From Pseudoramibacter sp. (GTDB lineage Bacteria > Bacillota > Clostridia > Eubacteriales > Eubacteriaceae), in contig NZ_JAKVLT010000001.1 in the NCBI RefSeq assembly GCF_022484225.1, positions 496,001 to 560,000 on the forward strand: a DNA stretch of 64,000 bases, given 5' to 3'. Under the pieces are notes generated by a model, which worked only from the letters and a program-made list of their open reading frames with translations, made no database searches and was not told where the DNA came from. Below, one piece after another: positions 41,633-50,403 of this stretch (position 1 is the stretch's first letter; each line of letters begins with the position of its first letter). The translations under genes were made by a program, and so were the position numbers.

Positions 41633-42570
41633 CCCAGAACCTTCGTCAAAAGAAAGCCAGTCCCCTCGCCGGGGTGATCTTTTTCGGCCTGCTGGCCTGC
41701 CTGCTTTACGGCCTCGGCGCCGGGGCGATCGCCTTCGGGCTGGTGCTGTCCTCGGCCATCTGGTTCGCCGGGGAGCGGTTCTCGATGCTCCTCTCGGGGA
41801 TGCTCAACGCCGCGGCGGGGATGTGCGGCTTTGTGCTGTCCCCGTCCATTGAAGCCCTCATGGGCGCCGGGGGCGTCGCCCTGGCCGCCCACACCCTGCT
41901 CCTTCCCGTGGCCTGCCTGATCCCGCTGTCGGTGTTTGTGACGTCGAAGGACCCGAAACCTGCGTCCATCGCCTCAGCCGAAGAACCCAACAGCTTCGGC
42001 ACGATCCGAGACGCCTTTGGGAACCGCACCTTCCGCCTGCTGGTGTGCGGCTTTTCCACCTGCGGCTTTCACATGGTCATCATCGAATCCCACCTGTTTT
42101 CCCAGTTCGTCTCCTACGGGATTCCGTCCCAGACCGCCGGCTGGGTCTTTTCGGTCTACAGCCTGGCGACCATCACCGGCGCCCTGCTCTCGGGCTTTCT
42201 GTCGACCCGCCTGCCCAAAGGGCGGCTGCTGTGCTTTTATTACGGGTTCCGCGCCCTCTGGGCCTTGCTCTATCTCTTCACGATGCCGAAGAACGCCGTC
42301 ACGGCCATTGCCTTCGCCGCCGGCCTCGGCATGACCGGCGACGCCACGGTTTCCCCGACCTCGGGGCTGGTCAGCGCCCACTTCGACCACACCTAGGTCG
42401 CCGCCCTCGTCGGCACGCTGTTCCTCTTCCACCAGGTCGGCGCCTTTTTCAGCGCCTGGCTCGGCGGCGTCCTCCTCAAAGCCACCGGCGGCTACACCGC
42501 GCTGTGGGTCCTGGACATGGCGCTGTGCACCTTCGCGGCGCTGGCGAGTTTTTGGATTGACCGGAAATAA
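41629..42570 (+). pseudogene. MFS (OFA/MCT-like) transporter with internal deletion and in-frame TAG
   Basis: Coupled to the TetR gene. The first helix (SPLAGVIFFGLLACLLYGLGAG) continues directly into AIAFGLVLSSAIWF, which in this family belongs to helix 4: about 95 residues with helices 2 and 3 are missing, joined at a Gly-Ala repeat. The remaining helices are present (GWVFSVYSLATITGALLSGFLS), but a TAG at 42394-42396 interrupts the frame at SAHFDHT. The protein resumes in the same frame (VAALVGTLFLFHQVGAFF) and ends at 42570. Two independent lesions make function very unlikely. Confidence 0.8.
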
Positions 42571-42597
42571 AAAATGCCTCTCATTTAGAGGCATTTT
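42571..42597. terminator. Shared terminator between the MFS remnant and the restriction island
   Basis: AAAATGCCTCT (42571-42581) pairs with AGAGGCATTTT (42587-42597), with U runs on both strands. It contains the stop codon of the minus-strand gene at 42581. Confidence 0.85.
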
Positions 42598-43240
42598 CAT
42601 CAGAATTTTGATTTTTCATTGCTTCAGGCAAGTATTCAAGAGCACGCCGCATATTTTTTAATTCATCTGTTTGTTTTTTCATTTGATCTAATAAATCTTC
42701 TTGTTCGCTGTTAACTGAATATATGCTGGCATAATTTTCTAATGGGATATCAAAATCATAATAATATTCTTTTCCCCATGTAGAATAATAAATAACATGG
42801 CCTTTTGCTGGCGGCTTTTTCTCAGCATTAAGATAAATATTTGAGCCAAAAAATAAATCATAATGGCAGCCAGTACCGATTATACGAGTTTTTTTCTCTC
42901 CAGTTCGAAGCAGTTCAGCATAATTAGATTCCGGCAGTGAATCAATAAAATTTTTATCAAACATAATCTTTACATCTTTTGCCGTGAATTTACCGCAATT
43001 GATAAATCGAAGTCCAAAGAAAGCTCTTTTCTCATAAATGAATTCAACTTCTATGATCGGACGATTCTCCTTTTCATATTGTCTCTGCATCTCTCTGACT
43101 TGATCCCGCGCAGCATCTGCAGAATTCCGTGCAGCCTTTGCTGAAGCAAAAGCCGCAATACAAGTAAAGAAAGATAATAATGCTGCGATGGCTTCCAATA
43201 CACCCTCATTTGTATTTAACCATTGAAAAATATTCTGCAA
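42581..43240 (-). CDS. Membrane-anchored coiled-coil protein, last gene of the type III island
   Basis: A 219-residue protein with one N-terminal helix (EAIAALLSFFTCIAAFASAK), then a coiled coil (AARNSADAARDQVREMQRQYEKE), a beta-rich domain (IEVEFIYEKRAFFGLRFINCG...VIYYSTWGKEYYYDF) and a C-terminal helix rich in Lys/Glu. The fold resembles membrane-anchored proteins often found in defence islands, but I recognise no family. The start is TTG at 43240 (AGGTAATAG upstream); no ATG is available. AT-rich like the rest of the island and 25 bases from the Res gene. Confidence 0.65.
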   Translation of the reverse strand: MQNIFQWLNTNEGVLEAIAALLSFFTCIAAFASAKAARNSADAARDQVREMQRQYEKENRPIIEVEFIYEKRAFFGLRFINCGKFTAKDVKIMFDKNFIDSLPESNYAELLRTGEKKTRIIGTGCHYDLFFGSNIYLNAEKKPPAKGHVIYYSTWGKEYYYDFDIPLENYASIYSVNSEQEDLLDQMKKQTDELKNMRRALEYLPEAMKNQNSDENASK

Positions 43241-43265
43241 ACTATTACCTCACATTTTTGGCTTA

Positions 43266-46142
43266 TTAGTCATCATAAAATCCCTCAATATCAAAAAGAT
43301 GATCTAATTCTTCTGAACTCGTCATTTTTAATACTTTTTCCCGGATAGAACTCTTTGCCATATCCAATCGTTTGAAGTGCTTTTTCCCTGAAGCGTCTTT
43401 GCCTTCCCGAATAAGTTGAATTCTCCCAACGCCTGGGTTTTGACGTGCATATTCAGCAAATCCTTTAGCTTTTCCAAGATTATCATTATATTCCGGATTA
43501 TGTGGTTCTAAAATATCCACAACATAATCGGTCACTTCATCTCGACGTACAATGATAAAGTCCGGATACGTCGGTTTCATTTCCCCATCTTTTTCATAAG
43601 GAATACAGAGTGCCCATGACCCTCTAGATGGATTTCTAATCCAACACACAAAATCTGGTCGTTTTTCTTCTTCAGCGATTACACCAGATTCCCAATTGTT
43701 CAATTTTAATTTGGCTGTTCCGGTTACTTCATTTACAAAAAGATGATCCCGATATTCTTTTCCGCCATTGTCGTGTGGAACTTGAATCGTTTCCGGCAGT
43801 CTGAAATTATGTTTACTGATTTTATCACCATCGGATACAATATTGTCATACTGTCTGCGATATTTATCGGAATTAATAGTTGCGACATATCGACGATACT
43901 CATCATTTAAGGCATGAAACTTCTTTTTCGCATATTCGTACAAATGATTCATACATTCTTTATCAGCCACAAATAGAATAACGTCAATTTCAAAAGCTGC
44001 AGGATCATCTAAACTGCCGTATTTTTTCCCGTAAGTTAAACCAATACCTTCATTTCCTAATTTATGGTCTGCCACACGAAACTGCCGTTCTAAATCTGAA
44101 TCTGTCGTCGTAAACATATTGTGAACAGAATAATTATCTACACTTTCCCCAAAAGCGTCAAAAATTTGTGTTGCTAATTTAAATTGTTTTACCTGAAGTA
44201 CTAAATTCTCATATTCGTTCTGCGCTTTTAGTGTTGCAATATGATCATGGATAAGATCTGCAATTTCATCATATACTTCAACAATGGCTTGTTTTCTGAG
44301 ATTCGTCATGGTTAGAAAATGAGCAAGCTTAAACAATGATTTCAAATAATCCGTGATTTGGAAACTTCTCACATCGTAAGATAAGAGTCCCTCGTCATTA
44401 ATATATTTCATGACGCCTTCACGGTCAAAAATATCGTCTACTTTCGGATCAAATGTTTCCGCAAATTCATGCTGAACTTTATGCTCTTGTACCTTACCTG
44501 ATTTGGGAATTGTTTCTTCATCTTGTATTTTGCGATTCGATTCTTGATTATTTTCGTTGTGTTCTACTGTTGATGAAGTTTGTTTTGGGTAATATTCATC
44601 TTCAGATTCATTTTTGCTCATCCCTTGGTCTGGCGGATTCTTTATTTTAAACTCATGTCGCTCTTCTGCAACGCTTGAACCTTTTTCTCTATCATTTAAA
44701 TCATCATCCATTTTGACTTGTTCTGGACCAATATGATACTTATCTTTATTCGATTTTCTAACCGTAAGGGTATCAAACTTTTTCCCAGAAATTGGTTCAC
44801 CATAAATATCGGTCGGAATATCTCCGCCTTCAGAATTTTGAAGTTCCTCTACCACATCTTTTACAGTCTGTTCATTGAAGTAAGGTAAAAAGAGATGAAC
44901 ATCATTTAACACATCGTCAACCTGAATATGCATCTGCATCGGTGTTCGAATCATTCTGCCTAATAACTGCGCAATATAAGTCGCATCTTTGGCATGCCTG
45001 AAGGACATCATCGTCTCTGCCCTGGGGCAGTCCCAGCCCGTAGACAAATTTTCCTTGAAAAAGACTACCCGAATATTTTTATCTTCTGCAATGCGAGAAG
45101 GTTCTGCATAATGCACTTTCAGCCCATTCATTTCAATGTCTGATTCTAATTGACCGAAAGTATGCACCACTTGCCCTGGCTCAAATTGAACATTAGCTCT
45201 TTCTTCTATCTTGGCCAAACAGTCATCAAGATCGGTATCTGAAAGTTTTTTGCCCTTGCCGTTCTGCACTTGGATGATGAGAATCGGATTAACGTAAGCA
45301 TAGTGCTGTTCTTGGCAATATTGTGTCCAATGCCCCCATTTTTCTTTCCAATCATCTACGGCTGCCTGTAAAATGGCCATATCATTTTTATTTTTCGTTT
45401 CTTCCGGATATGTAATGATAATTCGATCTTTCAAAAGGCCGGATGCGCGGACATCCTCTGTTGTTACGACTACTTTATGAATCGTCGATGCTGATTTTTC
45501 CACCAATTTGTTGAATCGTTGGGTCGTCGCTGACATTCCGATAACTACCGGCATTGACGGAAGTTCATCTTCTTCACTCCCTTTGATGAATTTCTGCATG
45601 ATCGTCGTTGCTCGGCTCGCCTTGCGTCCCTGCATCCCCCGATGCGCTTCGTCAATAATAAAATAAAGTCTGTCACTTTTTTCTCTAACGGTATTCGCAA
45701 TGGTTTCCCAAATGGTATAAGTCCTGCTGTCTCCGTGCTTTGTTAAATTAGAAGATACCGAAAGCTTTTGAGTATTCAAAAAATAAATATGTCCATCTTC
45801 AAAAGTCTCTCGATCAAAGGAATCTTCAGTAACAGTCACACATTGAGCAAGACTAATCTTGTCCGCTTTTCCATCTATCTTAAGTTTAGACTGTTCATTC
45901 AATTGCGGCGAATCCGAAAGCCATACAAAAATAGCGTCTTGTTGATCAGCAAAGCGTTCATCCCCATAATAAATATCTTCAATCAACGCAGCCATAATAA
46001 TAGTTTTACCGGCACCTGTTGGTGCTGTAAAAGAGACAACTTGAGGAGCATGTGTCCGGTAGTAACTTCCCATCGCTTCTGCTGTTTGTATTCGTAAATC
46101 ATTAAGCGCCTTTTTTTGAAAAGGGAATAATTCTACTTTCAT
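43266..46142 (-). CDS. Type III restriction enzyme, Res subunit (helicase-endonuclease)
   Basis: A 958-residue superfamily 2 helicase with endonuclease domain. Motif I is FTAPTGAGKT (38-47), motif II is DEAH (164-167), motif III-like SATTQRF and motif VI GRMIRTPMQMH follow FKENLSTGWDCPRAETMMSF. Near the C-terminus TYPDFIIVRR...VVDILEPHNP provides the PD-(D/E)xK-type nuclease residues. Type III Res works with the Mod subunit: after recognition of an unmethylated site it translocates and cuts. Directly downstream of mod (one-base gap). A long acidic, low-complexity region around 490-560 (KNPPDQGMSKNESEDEYYPK) is unusual and may be a linker. Confidence 0.88.
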   Translation of the reverse strand: MKVELFPFQKKALNDLRIQTAEAMGSYYRTHAPQVVSFTAPTGAGKTIIMAALIEDIYYGDERFADQQDAIFVWLSDSPQLNEQSKLKIDGKADKISLAQCVTVTEDSFDRETFEDGHIYFLNTQKLSVSSNLTKHGDSRTYTIWETIANTVREKSDRLYFIIDEAHRGMQGRKASRATTIMQKFIKGSEEDELPSMPVVIGMSATTQRFNKLVEKSASTIHKVVVTTEDVRASGLLKDRIIITYPEETKNKNDMAILQAAVDDWKEKWGHWTQYCQEQHYAYVNPILIIQVQNGKGKKLSDTDLDDCLAKIEERANVQFEPGQVVHTFGQLESDIEMNGLKVHYAEPSRIAEDKNIRVVFFKENLSTGWDCPRAETMMSFRHAKDATYIAQLLGRMIRTPMQMHIQVDDVLNDVHLFLPYFNEQTVKDVVEELQNSEGGDIPTDIYGEPISGKKFDTLTVRKSNKDKYHIGPEQVKMDDDLNDREKGSSVAEERHEFKIKNPPDQGMSKNESEDEYYPKQTSSTVEHNENNQESNRKIQDEETIPKSGKVQEHKVQHEFAETFDPKVDDIFDREGVMKYINDEGLLSYDVRSFQITDYLKSLFKLAHFLTMTNLRKQAIVEVYDEIADLIHDHIATLKAQNEYENLVLQVKQFKLATQIFDAFGESVDNYSVHNMFTTTDSDLERQFRVADHKLGNEGIGLTYGKKYGSLDDPAAFEIDVILFVADKECMNHLYEYAKKKFHALNDEYRRYVATINSDKYRRQYDNIVSDGDKISKHNFRLPETIQVPHDNGGKEYRDHLFVNEVTGTAKLKLNNWESGVIAEEEKRPDFVCWIRNPSRGSWALCIPYEKDGEMKPTYPDFIIVRRDEVTDYVVDILEPHNPEYNDNLGKAKGFAEYARQNPGVGRIQLIREGKDASGKKHFKRLDMAKSSIREKVLKMTSSEELDHLFDIEGFYDD

Positions 46143-46143
46143 A

Positions 46144-48240
46144 TTATCTCCTCACATTAATTCTAAAATTATCCAAATAATCTCGATATAGCTGGTAACA
46201 ATTCTTATCTTCATATTCCCGGATCATTTCGCGGTATGCAGATTCTGAATCTGTAATAATATAAATAGTTTGAATTTCTGGATATTTCGCTACTTTCGCA
46301 TCAAATTCCGCAAAGTACGTTTCATCGATCAGAACAGCAAATTTGTTCTTTGGCAAAATTAACATCTTTAAAGATTCTTCTGTTCCCAGTTCCGGACATG
46401 GCCCAATACATCCAGCTTTCATCCAAAGCACTGGTAAAAGCTCTTTGAACTGTTTCCCAAGAGCAACTGCGTTCTTGTCAAGGAAACCAAGTTTAAAGAA
46501 AATTGCATTTGCTTTAAAACCATCTGCCATCGGAATATCACTTCCGATATATTTTCCTTTAAGTGGTTTGCCATTAATATCGTGTCCTTCAATCGAACAT
46601 ACTGTTCTCGGCCATGTGACGTAGCGAGCGATTCCAAGCTTCTCCCATTCTTCATCGCCGGGCTTGTATCCTTGTTTCGTCAGCGACTTTGCTTCAGCAT
46701 CAGAGACTTCATTATTAGTCACCATAATGCAGCGGCGATGCCCACCGTCTTCAGCATTCAGAAGATTCACTGCATGAAGAGTTGTGCCAGAGCCAGCAAA
46801 AAAATCAACAATTAAAGCATCTTTCTTATCTCGCACAACCATACTTATTGCATCTTTTTCTGAATATAAAGATTTGGGAAATGAAAACAATCTTTTCCTA
46901 CCCGTAACAGCAGAAATTAAATCTGAACCGTAAGCCCCGGCATCATGTTCTGTGCGATGCCAAACTGTTTTAACTTGTTTCGCTTGAGCCTTTTTATAAC
47001 GAACTTTAACAGTTTGTCCATTATTTTCTTTCCCTATAATTTCCAGTTCTCCCGTATTAATCTCTTTTTGGTATTTTTGGCTAAGATATGAAATTCCCCA
47101 AGTCTTTCGTTTCCTATCGTACCGACCTAAAGAAATATAACCTTTTGAGAGCATTTCATTAAAAGTGTCTGTGCTTAGCATCCATCGACCTTCAGATTTA
47201 TCATTTCTTATTGGCCAGGCTACACTATAGCCTTCTATTTTTTCATCATAGTTAGGTGTTATTCCCCAAGGTATCGGTTGGCCCGCTTTAATTATTCGAT
47301 TATTCTGTTCATCTATAAGAACCGGATAGAAAAGATTTTTACTATCTTCTCTTCTAGAATCTGCTCCGGATCTTAATAAACCTTTCCATCTTGGAGTTAA
47401 TTTTTCATTTTCTGGTTTATCACCCAAAAGGGGATCATCTCCCCCAATGACATACGCATCAGGCATAAAACAATAGATCACATATTCTTCAACCCTAGAA
47501 AATCGACCTCTTGTAGATCCTTTTGGATTTATCACATCGGTGATCATTTGAATATAAGTTTCCGGCATTATCTCTTCTAATAAGGTTCTTAAATGATGTA
47601 CCTCGTGCTCATCTATAGTTACAATCAAAACACCAGTAGAAGGATTCAATAATTTTTTTGCCAGTTTCAACCGTTTTTCCATGAACGACAGCCATTTGCT
47701 ATGACGATACTGATCAGAAGAATCCACATAATTATTGTTGTATTTCCAATCCCGTGCGCCTGTATTATAAGGTGGATCGATGTAAATACAATCTACTTTC
47801 CCGGCGTAAAGATACTCAAGTAATTGAAGAGCATGGTAATTATCCGCTTCAATCAATGTATGCCAAAGGTCAGAATCCGGTTCATTACAAACAGAATCAA
47901 TCGGTTTGAGATAAGGATAAATAGGTTCTCCAAATTCCGCGACGGCAACAAGATCCGATAATAAAAAAGATTTTTCTTCATGATCTATCCTATGCTCGCA
48001 AAGTGCCATATCTCCATCAACTGAACGCATGATCCAAATATCAGAGATTTTCCCAGCTTTTAAAGCAACTTTACTGCCACGCTTAATCGGAACATCATAC
48101 AATGGCGTACACTCTGGCATATGTTCTTCAAATACCAGACCAAATTTCTTTTGCTTGGTTAATTTATCAACTTCTTGGCTGATCCGTTCACGTAATTGCG
48201 GATCATCTATTTGTTTTATTAAATCCTGTAATACTGCCAT
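46144..48240 (-). CDS. Type III DNA methyltransferase, Mod subunit
   Basis: A 698-residue beta-class adenine N6-methyltransferase. DPPY (155-158, in CIYIDPPYNTG) precedes the SAM-binding FAGSGTT (481-487), the order that defines beta-class enzymes. The central 160-460 region is the target-recognition part. An N-terminal segment (residues 1-110) and a long C-terminal segment (about 490-698) extend it. ATG 48240 lies ten bases after the radical SAM gene. No repeat tract is seen in the gene that would support phase variation. Pairs with Res as a restriction-modification system. Confidence 0.88.
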   Translation of the reverse strand: MAVLQDLIKQIDDPQLRERISQEVDKLTKQKKFGLVFEEHMPECTPLYDVPIKRGSKVALKAGKISDIWIMRSVDGDMALCEHRIDHEEKSFLLSDLVAVAEFGEPIYPYLKPIDSVCNEPDSDLWHTLIEADNYHALQLLEYLYAGKVDCIYIDPPYNTGARDWKYNNNYVDSSDQYRHSKWLSFMEKRLKLAKKLLNPSTGVLIVTIDEHEVHHLRTLLEEIMPETYIQMITDVINPKGSTRGRFSRVEEYVIYCFMPDAYVIGGDDPLLGDKPENEKLTPRWKGLLRSGADSRREDSKNLFYPVLIDEQNNRIIKAGQPIPWGITPNYDEKIEGYSVAWPIRNDKSEGRWMLSTDTFNEMLSKGYISLGRYDRKRKTWGISYLSQKYQKEINTGELEIIGKENNGQTVKVRYKKAQAKQVKTVWHRTEHDAGAYGSDLISAVTGRKRLFSFPKSLYSEKDAISMVVRDKKDALIVDFFAGSGTTLHAVNLLNAEDGGHRRCIMVTNNEVSDAEAKSLTKQGYKPGDEEWEKLGIARYVTWPRTVCSIEGHDINGKPLKGKYIGSDIPMADGFKANAIFFKLGFLDKNAVALGKQFKELLPVLWMKAGCIGPCPELGTEESLKMLILPKNKFAVLIDETYFAEFDAKVAKYPEIQTIYIITDSESAYREMIREYEDKNCYQLYRDYLDNFRINVRR

Positions 48241-48250
48241 AACAATGCCC

Positions 48251-49015
48251 TCATTCTTCCGTTATCGTTTTATTCTTAATATGGTACTGAATATCGTGGT
48301 TGCTGCAAAATTGAATCACTTCCGCTGCCCGTTGATTATAAAAATGCTTACGATCTTTATAAGCTGTAACATCTTTGTTGTAATTAGTCCGGCCAAAGAT
48401 GATTCGATCTGTAAACCGAACTGCTCCTAGAATTTCGTTGAGATCTTGTTCAATAAGATTCGGCGTTGGATAAGGCTCGATACTCACCCATGTTTTGCAG
48501 CCTGCTTCATGCAAAGCCTTTAAAGCTTCAATTCTTTTTTTATACGGTGCAGAACCAGGCTCTATTTTTTTGCGATAATTCTCATCTAAAGAAATCAATG
48601 TGATACCATATTCATTTTCTTTAGAAAATTGCTTCAATTCAATCGGTAAAATGCCTTTCGTCAAAACGCAGCACTTTATGTTATCGGCGTTTAATCTTTT
48701 AATTGCCGCCATGCTCATTTCCTGCACTTCGGGATAACCCAGCATAAATGGATCTGTTGTAAAACAAAGCTGCACTGATTGAATTTTATCTTTGAGTCTT
48801 GGAATTTCCCGATCTAACAGTTCTAATGTATTAGATACTAATTTTGGTTCCAGCCATTCTTCATAGCTATTAATTTGTCCAAACCGTTTCTTCATCAAGT
48901 AGGCATAACATGGATACTTACAGCCGTGCGCACAGCCTTGCACATGATTCATTGTGTAATCACCATATTCAACACCAGTATGATAAAGCATAGACTTTCT
49001 AATTATCGTTTTCAA
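48251..49015 (-). CDS. Radical SAM protein with CX3CX3C motif (SplB-like, TcmP-associated)
   Basis: A 254-residue radical-SAM-like protein. GVEYGDYTMNHVQGCAHGCK leads to PCYAY, giving Cys28-x3-Cys32-x3-Cys36; this 3-3 spacing differs from the classic 3-2 but I recall it as family-typical (KYPCYA). The remainder is a TIM-barrel pattern: SVQLCFTTDPFM, CCVLTKGILPIE, GITLISLDENYRKKIEPGSAPYKKR and TWVSIEPYPTPN, similar to SplB/DUF5131-type proteins. The start is TTG 49015 behind GAGGAAGC. It sits between the TcmP-like gene and mod, all on one strand, so it is probably part of the restriction locus. The reaction is unknown. Confidence 0.78.
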   Translation of the reverse strand: MKTIIRKSMLYHTGVEYGDYTMNHVQGCAHGCKYPCYAYLMKKRFGQINSYEEWLEPKLVSNTLELLDREIPRLKDKIQSVQLCFTTDPFMLGYPEVQEMSMAAIKRLNADNIKCCVLTKGILPIELKQFSKENEYGITLISLDENYRKKIEPGSAPYKKRIEALKALHEAGCKTWVSIEPYPTPNLIEQDLNEILGAVRFTDRIIFGRTNYNKDVTAYKDRKHFYNQRAAEVIQFCSNHDIQYHIKNKTITEE

Positions 49016-49123
49016 AATAGCTTCCTCTCTTTCTATGCTTTATAAATCCCTTTTAATTTTAGAATCTGATGTTCTAAGTAATGGTACAAACAATCTAAAA
49101 ACGCGTTTCTCTTTTTACTTCAA

Positions 49124-50254
49124 TCATTTTGCTTTAAAAGATATTGTCTGTTTTCTGTGTTTTGTTTTTTCATCAACAATCATTTGAACTGTAGCCCCGA
49201 AACAATTTTTCAATTCTCCTTTAATTACATCCTTAAAACCATCGGAAGGGAAAATTGGATGATGATCTAATACATTCCACAAATCTTGAAGTGGTACATT
49301 CTTTTGTCCCGCAAAAGTTGTTTGTAGATACTGCGCGATATGATAAATTTGATAACAATTTTCTTCTTCAAAAATTGGAGCGTCAGTTGATGATGATAAA
49401 TCAAATTTAATTTGTGTATAATTCTTATTATTTTTCGAAGAAGACTGTCCGCCAAAAGTTTGCCATGCGCTTCTTTTGTATAATTTAAATCCTTCAATAC
49501 TGCTAGTGCAATGAATTAAATCATACAAAAAAGAACCTTTTGAATTGTAAAAAGGAAAAGAAGCAACATAATAATTACGATTTCCCTTCAAATAATCGAT
49601 AATTTCAGATATTCTTTTTTCATAAGAGTTTCTATCTGACCCGTATGGAAGTAATTTTTCAAATTCCTGCAAATAAGTTTGCTCATATTTTGCTTTTGCT
49701 GTTTCGGTTTTGGCACATTTGATTGCACGCATTGGATCTCTTATTGCGTGGTTAATCATAACTTCTCCCCAGTTGCGAAAAAATGGGAATAATGCTTTCC
49801 AATCAATACATGCATCATAAGGGTCATATAATAAAAAATAGTGTTCGTGAGTGTTCTGACTGAGCTGTGGACCTATAGTTTTTAACAATTCACTTGCATC
49901 TTTTCGCGAAGTAATAATCTTGAAATTTTTTTCTTCCTGTGGCAGATGTTTTTCTAATTCATCCACTCTTGCGTCGTTAATATCATTAAAATAAAGAGAT
50001 ACCCTTTTATTCGGATATTTTTCTGCAACCGTTAAAAGTTTCTTTGCAACTCGAATAGGTGTTCCTTCAATAATTTCTCCATTTACATCTTGATAAATTC
50101 CAGAATTACACATACAATCAATAAAAATAATACCGTTGCAGTTAAGATTATTCATCAATTTCTCTGCCCACGTTTCAATATACTTCTCAATTAATTCAAA
50201 TTTTTTAATTGTATGTGGTTTTGCTACAGTAATAACTTCACTCTGTTTTGGCAT
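49124..50254 (-). CDS. tcmP: Three-Cys-motif partner protein (TcmP)-like
   Basis: A 376-residue protein. It begins with KPHTIKKFELIEKYIETWAE and GIIFIDCMCNSGIYQ, the TcmP pattern (KxxxLxxYLxxW ... YIDxFAGxGxY), and later shows HYFLLYDPYDACIDWKALF. The first motif resembles the SAM-binding motif I and DPYD (144-147) a motif IV of methyltransferases, so a methyltransferase-like fold is possible (inference). TcmP genes are known as neighbours of radical SAM/Gp37-Gp68 proteins with three conserved Cys; here the partner is the next gene (108-base gap). It is the first gene of the AT-rich island. The role is unknown. Confidence 0.75.
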   Translation of the reverse strand: MPKQSEVITVAKPHTIKKFELIEKYIETWAEKLMNNLNCNGIIFIDCMCNSGIYQDVNGEIIEGTPIRVAKKLLTVAEKYPNKRVSLYFNDINDARVDELEKHLPQEEKNFKIITSRKDASELLKTIGPQLSQNTHEHYFLLYDPYDACIDWKALFPFFRNWGEVMINHAIRDPMRAIKCAKTETAKAKYEQTYLQEFEKLLPYGSDRNSYEKRISEIIDYLKGNRNYYVASFPFYNSKGSFLYDLIHCTSSIEGFKLYKRSAWQTFGGQSSSKNNKNYTQIKFDLSSSTDAPIFEEENCYQIYHIAQYLQTTFAGQKNVPLQDLWNVLDHHPIFPSDGFKDVIKGELKNCFGATVQMIVDEKTKHRKQTISFKAK

Positions 50255-50360
50255 TACTTTATACCTCTTATTCTTTTCCTTATAATTTTCATTTAATTAA
50301 GATCAAATACAGCTAGTATATTTTATCATACTCATAAGGTTATTAGCTGATTTTCCCAAT

Positions 50361-50387
50361 AAAAAGCCCCTTCCTGTAAGGAAGGGG
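50361..50387 (-). terminator. Terminator of the GHKL ATPase operon
   Basis: CCCCTTCCT (50367-50375) pairs with AGGAAGGGG (50379-50387). On the minus strand GCTTTTT follows. It separates the GHKL operon from the type III island. Confidence 0.8.
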
Positions 50388-50403
50388 TGTTCCTTAAACA
50401 CTT

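Noticed and set aside
42394..42396. In-frame TAG in the MFS gene as a pyrrolysine codon
   Set aside because: The gene also lacks helices 2-3, the site is not an active-site position, and no pyl genes are visible.
46144..48240. Phase-variable mod gene
   Set aside because: No long homopolymer or short tandem repeat lies in or before the gene.
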